A stretch of DNA of 21,338 bases from an uncultured Candidatus Melainabacteria bacterium (GTDB lineage: Bacteria; Cyanobacteriota; Vampirovibrionia; Gastranaerophilales; Gastranaerophilaceae): NCBI GenBank assembly GCA_937891325.1, contig CALAFU010000187.1:1-21338 (forward strand), written 5' to 3'. Every line of letters begins with the position of its first letter. Position 1 is the stretch's first letter. Below the pieces are notes generated by a model, which was not told where the DNA came from, searched no databases, and worked only from the letters and a program-made list of their open reading frames with translations. Shown here one piece after another: positions 1-5,861 of this stretch. The position numbers were made by a program, and so were the translations under genes.

Positions 1-1
1 T

Positions 2-466
2 GTATTTAACTCTGAAGCCTTTAAAGAATTTATAAATTCAATTGAATATCAAGAAAATAAAAATGACGTTATTTTAAAATATGAAATTGGGCTTACAAAA
101 ACACTTGAAAAGGCAGGTTTCAAGTCTGATTTTGCAATAAAAGATTTTTACAAAAAAAATAATCCAACAATTTTTAAATGGCGTAAACTGTACGAAACAA
201 CAGATTTTCCATTTGTGAAGTGTTCTGTTTTAAGGCTTCAAAACTATTTACATACAACAATTGAAGGCTGGAAGGAATTGTTTACGCAAGAACAAATTGC
301 AATGATTGAAAAAAATTTGAAATATACTTCTCGCGTAAAGCCGATAAGACATAGAGCACCGAGATTTTTAAAAGAATTTGTTATGAATATAATTCCAAAA
401 GGAACATCTAAACGTGCGGCCATTGCACGAAAACTGCTAGTTTGGTGTCCTTTATTTATAGATTAA
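2..466 (+). CDS. RgpF-like rhamnan synthesis protein, C-terminal part (5' truncated)
   Basis: The reading frame is open from base 2 and ends with TAA at 464-466, so only the last ~154 residues are present. The visible part reads VFNSEAFKEF, then NKNDVILKYEIGLTK, LEKAGFK, and NPTIFKWRKL followed by FPFVKCSVLR. From memory this succession matches the C-terminal region of the RgpF/rhamnan synthesis F family, which is linked to polysaccharide assembly. A GTG at 215 is an internal Val codon and not the start. The gene converges on the glycosyltransferase at 463-1332: the TTAA at 463-466 supplies both stop codons. Family assignment rests on motif recall; the catalytic region lies outside the window. 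Confidence 0.65.
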   Translation, partial: VFNSEAFKEFINSIEYQENKNDVILKYEIGLTKTLEKAGFKSDFAIKDFYKKNNPTIFKWRKLYETTDFPFVKCSVLRLQNYLHTTIEGWKELFTQEQIAMIEKNLKYTSRVKPIRHRAPRFLKEFVMNIIPKGTSKRAAIARKLLVWCPLFID

Positions 467-1332
467 TCATCAAACAGAGGTGATTCTTTAGGTTTTATGC
501 CAATAAATTTTTTAATAGTTCTAATGGCAACTACATAATAAAATTTAAAACGTTTTGTAATGGTTAAAATAACTGTTTTTAAAAAGAAAGGTAGAAATTT
601 AATTCCAAGTTTTTGAACTTTCCAAACATCTAAATATGCGGATAAATTAACACTTCTAAATTTTGTTTTCTTTCGTCTGAAAAGATAACTGTTTTTGTGT
701 TGACGCCATTTTGTAAGTTTTTTATTTATGTAAAATGTATCATTTTTATATGATATATGAATAAATATCCACCAATCTAAAAGTGCATCAATAGGTGTGT
801 CTAGAGGACAATCATCTAACGCTTCTTTTTTTATCATTACTGCGGAAAATGTTAGAAGAAAGTTTTCAATATTCAAGTCGTAAAAAATATTTTTAGGAAA
901 ATTTAGTTTAGAAATTCTTTTTCGATTTTTTTCTAAATTATTTTTTACAGCTAAAACAGCTTTTTCGTCGCCAAATTCTTCAACATCATTAAATATGATA
1001 CCAATTTGCGAATTGTTTTTTATTGCATTAACTCTTTCTTCTAAAGTGTTTTCAACCCATAAATCATCACTTTCTAAAAACGCAATCCATTCGCCTTTTG
1101 CGTATTTCAAACCTGTTTTTACAGCTTGAGCAAGTCCTTTGTTCTTATCATGGCAAATTAATTTTATGCGTTTGTCTTCGCAGAATGATTTTATGACTTC
1201 AACAGAATTGTCACAAGATGCATCATCAACAATGATAAGCTCCCAATCTGTATAAGTTTGGGCTAATACAGACTTTATGGTTTCTGAAATATAATTTTCG
1301 TAGTTATAACTTGTTGTAATTATTGAAATCAT
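463..1332 (-). CDS. Family 2 glycosyltransferase
   Basis: A 289-residue GT-A fold glycosyltransferase, probably transferring a nucleotide-activated sugar to a surface glycan. It starts MISIITTSYNYENYI, followed by the nucleotide-binding IIVDDASCDNS (Asp36, Asp37) and the metal-binding FLESDDLW (Asp89, Asp90). A later DWWIFIHISY and WRQHKNS match the C-terminal part of the family. The C-terminus (about 245-289) is basic and hydrophobic and may sit at the membrane surface. The ATG at 1332 is the natural start because the family motif begins at residue 2. A purine-rich AAGAAAAG lies upstream, but the ribosome binding site is weak. Donor and acceptor cannot be read from sequence. The neighbouring RgpF-like gene suggests a polysaccharide locus continuing to the left. 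Confidence 0.9.
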   Translation of the reverse strand: MISIITTSYNYENYISETIKSVLAQTYTDWELIIVDDASCDNSVEVIKSFCEDKRIKLICHDKNKGLAQAVKTGLKYAKGEWIAFLESDDLWVENTLEERVNAIKNNSQIGIIFNDVEEFGDEKAVLAVKNNLEKNRKRISKLNFPKNIFYDLNIENFLLTFSAVMIKKEALDDCPLDTPIDALLDWWIFIHISYKNDTFYINKKLTKWRQHKNSYLFRRKKTKFRSVNLSAYLDVWKVQKLGIKFLPFFLKTVILTITKRFKFYYVVAIRTIKKFIGIKPKESPLFDD

Positions 1333-1428
1333 TGTTTTATCTTTTCTTACTTTTTATTATATTACCATAAGTTTTACAACCATGTATATTTTTACCTGGC
1401 CAAGTTAGCTAATAATTTTGATGTGTAC

Positions 1429-1457
1429 TTGACAATTAGCTTTGATTAAAATAGAAT
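1429..1457 (+). promoter_or_regulatory. Sigma-70-type promoter of tRNA-Cys
   Basis: TTGACA at 1429-1434, a 17-base spacer and TAGAAT at 1452-1457, followed by TAAG. The predicted start of transcription is about 1464, just ahead of the tRNA at 1472. The box and spacer are nearly the same as in the tuf promoter downstream, which supports both. Confidence 0.85.
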
Positions 1458-1471
1458 TAAGAAAAGGTTAT

Positions 1472-1543
1472 GGCGACATGGCCAAGTGGTAAGGCAGAAG
1501 CCTGCAAAGCTTTTATCCCCCAGTTCGAATCTGGGTGTCGCCT
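1472..1543 (+). tRNA. tRNA-Cys (GCA)
   Basis: A complete cloverleaf can be folded by eye. The acceptor stem is GGCGACA (1472-1478) with TGTCGCC (1536-1542). The anticodon stem GAAGC/GCTTT encloses the loop CTGCAAA, with anticodon GCA at 1504-1506. The T arm is CCCAG-TTCGAAT-CTGGG (1519-1535). The base after the acceptor stem is T1543, the U73 discriminator typical of tRNA-Cys. The 3' CCA is not encoded, so it must be added by the tRNA nucleotidyltransferase (a candidate lies at 8907-10310). Confidence 0.97.
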
Positions 1544-1551
1544 TTTTTATT

Positions 1552-1587
1552 AAACAGCTCTCAATATATGAGGGCTGTTTTAATTTT
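1552..1587 (+). terminator. Rho-independent terminator after tRNA-Cys
   Basis: A 12-bp stem, AAACAGCTCTCA (1552-1563) with TGAGGGCTGTTT (1569-1580), contains one G-T pair and a 5-base loop. It is followed by TAATTTTT. It separates the tRNA transcript from tuf. Confidence 0.85.
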
Positions 1588-1645
1588 TAAAATCCTTTAA
1601 AATCAATGATTGTAACTAATTTGAAAAGGCATGCTTTGTAATAGG

Positions 1646-1673
1646 TTGACAATTGATTTTGATATAATAGAAT
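1646..1673 (+). promoter_or_regulatory. Sigma-70-type promoter of tuf
   Basis: TTGACA at 1646-1651, a 16-base spacer and TAGAAT at 1668-1673. A perfect TATAAT at 1663-1668 overlaps but is only 11 bases from the -35 box. The spacing and the match to the tRNA-Cys promoter (TTGACAATT, TTTTGAT, TAGAATTAAG blocks) favour TAGAAT as the -10. The leader is about 60 bases long. Confidence 0.8.
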
Positions 1674-1740
1674 TAAGATACAGCTTAGTATTTATAATAA
1701 GTTAGTTTAGTAAAATAAGTAAAAAAAGGAGACCACTAAA

Positions 1741-2949
1741 ATGGCACGCGAAAAGTACGAAAGAACCAAACCGCACGTTAACGTTGGTACTATTGGTCAC
1801 GTAGACCACGGTAAAACAACTTTAACAGCAGCAATCACAGCTACATTAGCAGCAGCAGGTCAAGCTGAATTAAAGAAATTCGATGAAATCGATGCTGCTC
1901 CAGAAGAAAAAGCAAGAGGTATTACAATCTCTACTGCTCACGTAGAATACGAAACAGCAACAAGACACTATGCTCACGTTGACTGCCCAGGACACGCCGA
2001 CTACGTTAAAAACATGATTACAGGTGCTGCTCAAATGGACGGTGCAATTCTTGTAGTTGCTGCAACAGATGGTGCAATGCCTCAAACTCGTGAACACATC
2101 CTACTTGCAAGACAAGTTGGTGTTCCAAACTTAGTAGTATTCTTAAATAAATGTGATATGGTTGACGATCCAGAATTATTAGAATTAGTAGAAATGGAAG
2201 TTAGAGAACTTCTTTCTTCTTACGAATTCGATGGTGACAACATTCCATTCATCCACGGTTCAGCTTTAAAAGCTTTAGAAGCTGTTCAAGCTAACCCTTC
2301 AATCAAGCGTGGTGAAGATAAATGGGTTGACAAAATTTGGGAATTAATGGATGCATTAGATACATACTTCCCAGAACCAGAACGTGACTTAGACAAACCA
2401 TTCTTGATGCCGGTTGAAGACGTATTCTCTATCACAGGTCGTGGTACAGTAGCAACAGGTAGAGTAGAACGTGGTATTGTTAAAGTTGGTGATGAAGTTG
2501 AATTAGTTGGTTTAGGCGAAACTAAGAAAACAACTGTAACAGGTGTTGAAATGTTCAGAAAACAACTTGACCAAGGTCAAGCTGGTGATAATATCGGTGC
2601 TTTATTAAGAGGTGTTGATAAAACTGAAATTCAACGTGGTCAAGTATTGGCAAAACCTGGTACAATTCACCCACACACAAAATTCACAGCTAACGTTTAC
2701 GTTTTAACTAAAGAAGAAGGCGGACGTCACACTCCATTCTTCCCAGGTTACAGACCTCAATTCTACATCAGAACAACTGACGTAACAGGTTCTATCCAAT
2801 TCGACGGCGAAATGGTAATGCCTGGTGATAACGTTGTAATGAACGTTGAATTGATTGCTCCTGTAGCTATCGAAGAAGGTATGAGATTCGCTATCCGTGA
2901 AGGCGGCAGAACAGTTGGCGCTGGTGTTGTTGACAAAATTACTGAATAA
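1741..2949 (+). CDS. tuf: Elongation factor Tu
   Basis: EF-Tu, the GTPase that brings aminoacyl-tRNA to the ribosomal A site. The 402 residues cover the full family length. Domain 1 carries GHVDHGKT (19-26, P-loop), the RGITI switch I segment, DCPGH and NKCD. FSITGRGTVATGRVERG opens domain 2, and GGRHTPFFPGYRPQFY and the final GGRTVGAGVV are in domain 3. AGGAG at 1727-1731 lies nine bases before the ATG. The SSYEFDGDNIP segment and overall style resemble cyanobacterial EF-Tu. Codon choice is more biased than in neighbouring genes, as expected for a highly expressed protein. The gene stands alone with its own promoter and terminator, not next to fusA/rpsG/rpsL as in a str operon; a second tuf copy elsewhere cannot be excluded. 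Confidence 0.98.
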   Translation: MAREKYERTKPHVNVGTIGHVDHGKTTLTAAITATLAAAGQAELKKFDEIDAAPEEKARGITISTAHVEYETATRHYAHVDCPGHADYVKNMITGAAQMDGAILVVAATDGAMPQTREHILLARQVGVPNLVVFLNKCDMVDDPELLELVEMEVRELLSSYEFDGDNIPFIHGSALKALEAVQANPSIKRGEDKWVDKIWELMDALDTYFPEPERDLDKPFLMPVEDVFSITGRGTVATGRVERGIVKVGDEVELVGLGETKKTTVTGVEMFRKQLDQGQAGDNIGALLRGVDKTEIQRGQVLAKPGTIHPHTKFTANVYVLTKEEGGRHTPFFPGYRPQFYIRTTDVTGSIQFDGEMVMPGDNVVMNVELIAPVAIEEGMRFAIREGGRTVGAGVVDKITE

Positions 2950-2975
2950 TAATTTTTAAACAATATAAACATACC

Positions 2976-3010
2976 AAAAAGAGTCTATCGAAAGATAGGC
3001 TCTTTTTTTT
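2976..3010 (+). terminator. Rho-independent terminator of tuf
   Basis: The stem GAGTCTATC (2981-2989) pairs with GATAGGCTC (2994-3002) around a stable GAAA tetraloop. It is flanked by A5 on the left and a T-run of nine on the right. The A and T tracts extend the stem. Confidence 0.92.
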
Positions 3011-3025
3011 ATTTATGTTATATGT

Positions 3026-3031
3026 TATAAT
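3026..3031 (+). promoter_or_regulatory. Possible -10 box of the TPR gene
   Basis: A perfect TATAAT lies 33 bases before the ATG at 3065. The -35 position falls in the T-run of the tuf terminator and has no good hexamer, so the promoter is tentative. The preceding terminator means the gene needs its own promoter. Confidence 0.4.
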
Positions 3032-3064
3032 TTTTACACGAATATCATGATAGGATTTTAGTTT

Positions 3065-3862
3065 ATGGACGCAAAAGAAAAAGACGAGAAAATACTTTAT
3101 TATTTGGCAAAAGTTGTTCAAGATTTAGCTTTAAAAAATTATCCAGAAATTGTTAAAACAATCAAAGAATTATTGGAAATTGATGAAAAGGCTGATTACT
3201 ACGGTATTATTGGTCTTGCAGAATACAAACTGGGTGAATATGAAGAATCAATAGAGCATTTAAACAGAGCTATTGAGCTTTCACCAAGAGCAGATTATTA
3301 CTGTAATTTAGGTATGGCAAAAGATGCAATTAAAGATAAAGAAGGTGCATTGTATGCTTACGAAAAAGCAGTTGAAATGAACCCTAAATCTGATTATTAT
3401 TACAGTAACGTTGCCTCAATTAGATATGATTTGGGTCAATATGACGAAGCTATTGAAGATTACTCAAAGGCAATTGAATTAGGTCCAAAGGAGGATACTT
3501 ATTACGGTATACGTGGTCTATCAAAAGTAAAAGCTGGTAGAGCAGATGAGGCTATTGAAGATTACAAAACTGCAATTCATATTAACAAAAATGAAATTGA
3601 ATACTATTACAGATTAGCGAATATTTATTTAGAAAAGAAAGACTACGAAAATGCATCAGAATATTACGAAAAGGTTCTCGCTTTATGTAAAGAACAAGGT
3701 GGTGATGTATTTGATGCTGTTGGTGTTTCTTATCTTGTTAAGTGTTATTTAAGATATGCACGTGTTAAAGTTGCTCAAGGTGATTACCAAGCGGCACAAG
3801 AAATGTTAACTGTTTCAATCAATAAAGACCCAAAACTTGATGTTGATAATGCAGGAGACTAA
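3065..3862 (+). CDS. Cytosolic TPR-repeat protein
   Basis: A 265-residue protein built mostly of tetratricopeptide repeats, which act as protein-binding scaffolds. Consecutive 34-residue units are visible: ADYYGIIGLAEYKLGEYEESIEH, ADYYCNLGMAKDAIKD, SDYYYSNVASIRYDLGQYDEAIEDY, then EDTYYGIRGLSKVKAGRADEAIEDY and IEYYYRLANIYLEKKDYENASEYY. A final degenerate unit lies near residues 215-255. There is no signal peptide or membrane segment, so it is probably cytosolic. AGGA at 3052-3055 precedes the ATG by nine bases. It is monocistronic, with terminators on both sides. The partner and process are unknown. Confidence 0.88.
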   Translation: MDAKEKDEKILYYLAKVVQDLALKNYPEIVKTIKELLEIDEKADYYGIIGLAEYKLGEYEESIEHLNRAIELSPRADYYCNLGMAKDAIKDKEGALYAYEKAVEMNPKSDYYYSNVASIRYDLGQYDEAIEDYSKAIELGPKEDTYYGIRGLSKVKAGRADEAIEDYKTAIHINKNEIEYYYRLANIYLEKKDYENASEYYEKVLALCKEQGGDVFDAVGVSYLVKCYLRYARVKVAQGDYQAAQEMLTVSINKDPKLDVDNAGD

Positions 3863-3870
3863 GATATAAC

Positions 3871-3901
3871 AAAAAGGTTGAACGATAAGTTCAACCTTTT
3901 T
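3871..3901. terminator. Bidirectional Rho-independent terminator
   Basis: A perfect inverted repeat: AAAAAGGTTGAAC (3871-3883) and GTTCAACCTTTTT (3889-3901) around GATAA. A T-tract follows the stem on both strands. It ends the TPR gene (plus) and the converging small gene (minus, stop at 3925). Confidence 0.92.
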
Positions 3902-3924
3902 AATTTAAAACTATTAAATTTTTA

Positions 3925-4158
3925 TTATGCAATACCGATTTGGCGCATTGGCATTGCTTTTTTACCCATTTGAGCTGCACTTGTTTGAACAGCACCATCT
4001 TTAATGCCCAAGCCAACGTAAGCCATATCATTTGAGAATGGATTACCACCGTCAGCACCTGCTCTTTTAACAGCAGATACAGGTTGGAATTGACCTATGC
4101 CTTTTACACCTTGAAGTTTTGTTGCAAATGGATTATTGTTTAATGCTGAAATATCCAA
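3925..4158 (-). CDS. Small uncharacterised protein with NPF motifs
   Basis: A 77-residue protein that I cannot assign to a family. It starts at a TTG (4158-4156) preceded by AAAGGA, eight bases upstream, so the unusual start is supported. The N-terminus reads MDISALNNNPFATKLQGVKG, and a second Asn-Pro-Phe occurs in GGNPFSNDMAYVGLGI. The C-terminal third is rich in Ala, Gln and Met. There is no signal peptide, membrane helix or cysteine. Its own terminator (3871-3901) supports a real gene. A divergent start from gpmI lies about 160 bases away. Function unknown. Confidence 0.7.
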   Translation of the reverse strand: MDISALNNNPFATKLQGVKGIGQFQPVSAVKRAGADGGNPFSNDMAYVGLGIKDGAVQTSAAQMGKKAMPMRQIGIA

Positions 4159-4254
4159 TTTTAATATCCTTTCTTACATTTATATTAAAACATCGTTTTT
4201 TGAAAAATTGCCTAATGTTAACAAAATATTTACAATTTCTTTAAGATTTTTGTG

Positions 4255-4283
4255 TTGAATTGCCCCTATGTTTTTGATAGAAT
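4255..4283 (+). promoter_or_regulatory. Promoter of the gpmI-SNF2 operon
   Basis: TTGAAT at 4255-4260, a 17-base spacer and TAGAAT at 4278-4283 followed by TAA. The same TAGAATTAA core is seen in the tRNA-Cys and tuf promoters. The predicted transcription start near 4290 excludes an upstream TTG at 4287 as a start codon for gpmI. Confidence 0.7.
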
Positions 4284-4322
4284 TAATTGGCTAAAAATAA
4301 ACAATCAAAAGGGGATAAGAAT

Positions 4323-5849
4323 ATGACAAATCGTGTTTTATTATGTATTATGGACGGTTGGGGAATTGAAGTTGGTGCTGAAAAGTACGACGCAACTGTT
4401 CTTGCTGATGCAAAAAATGTTAAACATTTAGAAGCAACTGAAAAGTTTACAAAAATCCACGCTGACGGTCAATATGTAGGCTTGCCAGAAGGTCAAATGG
4501 GTAATAGTGAAGTTGGTCACTTGAATTTAGGTGCTGGCAGAGTTGTTCACCAAGATTTGTCAAAAATTAATTTAAGCATAAAAGACGGTAGCTTCTTTAA
4601 GAATGAAAAATTCTTACAAGCTATTGAACACGTTAAAAAGAATGATTCAGCATTACATTTATATGGTTTAGTTTCAACAGGTGGTGTTCACTCATCATTA
4701 GACCATTTATTAGCTTTAATCAAATTGGCTGCTGATAACGGCTTGAAAAAAGTTTATGTACACGCATTCTTAGATGGTCGTGATACACCTCCTGCAAGTG
4801 CTTGCACTTTCTTACAAATTGTTGAAGATGAATTGAAAAAATATAATCTTCCTCAAATCGCATCAGTTGTGGGTAGATATTGGATTATGGATAGAGATAA
4901 TCGTTGGGAACGTGTTGAAAAAGGTTATAACTGCTTGCTTTTAGGTGAAGGTAATAAAGCTGAAAATGCTATTGCTGGTGTAAAAGCATCTTATGATAAC
5001 AAAATTACTGATGAATTTGTAGAACCAATTGTTTGTGGTGGTGAAGAATCAAGAATTCACGATAATGATGCAATTATCTTCTTTAACTATCGCCCAGATA
5101 GAGCTAGAGAAATTTCTAAAGCAATTAACTTTGCTGATTTTGATGCTTTTGAAAGAAAAGTGGTAAGAAAAAATATTTGTTATGTAACTTTCACTCAATA
5201 TGATGAAACTTTCACATTCCCTGTTGCATTTGAAAAAACAAAAATGGTGAACATTTTAGGCGACGTATTAGAAGCAAATGGTATTAACCAATTTAGAACA
5301 GCGGAAACTGAAAAATATGCTCACGTAACTTTCTTCTTTAATGGTGGTATTGAAGAACCAAATGCGCACGAAACTCGTAAGTTAGTTGCATCTCCAAAAG
5401 TTGCAACTTACGATATGCAACCAGAAATGAGCGCACCTGAAGTTTGCCAAAACGTATTAGATGCAATTGATGATAAAAAATACGGTTTTATTTTAGTAAA
5501 CTTTGCAAACCCTGATATGGTTGGTCATACAGGAGTTTTGGAAGCAGCTGTTAAGGCTTGTAAAACTGTTGATGAATGTGTTGGTAAAATTGCACAAAAA
5601 TGTAAAGAAAATGGTGTAATTATGGTACTTACTGCTGACCATGGTAATGCTGAAATGATGATGGACGAAAAAACAGGCAAACCTCATACAGCACACACAA
5701 CAAATGAAGTTCCATTTGTAATTATTAATGCAGACAAAAACATTGAATTGAAAGAAGATGGTGCTTTATGTAATGTAGCGCCAACAATCTTGCAATTAAT
5801 GGGTATTAAACAACCTGCTGAAATGGATTGTGAATCTTTAATCAAATAG
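4323..5849 (+). CDS. gpmI: Cofactor-independent phosphoglycerate mutase
   Basis: Interconverts 3-phosphoglycerate and 2-phosphoglycerate in glycolysis, using two metal ions and a phosphoserine intermediate. The 508 residues match the usual length. Asp11 in MDGWG, the nucleophile Ser62 in GQMGNSEVGHLNLGAG, HAFLDGRDTPP, GRYWIMDRDNRWER and FFNYRPDRARE are all present. So are the late metal ligands in NFANPDMVGHTG and LTADHGNAEMM. The frame is open up to a TTG at 4287, but that lies at the predicted transcription start. ATG 4323 has AAAGGGG about eight bases upstream and begins at the canonical N-terminus. The SNF2 gene follows after 12 bases. Confidence 0.97.
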   Translation: MTNRVLLCIMDGWGIEVGAEKYDATVLADAKNVKHLEATEKFTKIHADGQYVGLPEGQMGNSEVGHLNLGAGRVVHQDLSKINLSIKDGSFFKNEKFLQAIEHVKKNDSALHLYGLVSTGGVHSSLDHLLALIKLAADNGLKKVYVHAFLDGRDTPPASACTFLQIVEDELKKYNLPQIASVVGRYWIMDRDNRWERVEKGYNCLLLGEGNKAENAIAGVKASYDNKITDEFVEPIVCGGEESRIHDNDAIIFFNYRPDRAREISKAINFADFDAFERKVVRKNICYVTFTQYDETFTFPVAFEKTKMVNILGDVLEANGINQFRTAETEKYAHVTFFFNGGIEEPNAHETRKLVASPKVATYDMQPEMSAPEVCQNVLDAIDDKKYGFILVNFANPDMVGHTGVLEAAVKACKTVDECVGKIAQKCKENGVIMVLTADHGNAEMMMDEKTGKPHTAHTTNEVPFVIINADKNIELKEDGALCNVAPTILQLMGIKQPAEMDCESLIK

Positions 5850-5861
5850 TAAAGGGAAATT

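Noticed and set aside
1870..2097. Cys/Phe-rich minus-strand frame inside tuf
   Set aside because: A shadow of tuf codon usage on the opposite strand.
4287..4322. Longer gpmI start at TTG 4287
   Set aside because: It coincides with the predicted transcription start and adds residues absent from the family; ATG 4323 has a good ribosome binding site.
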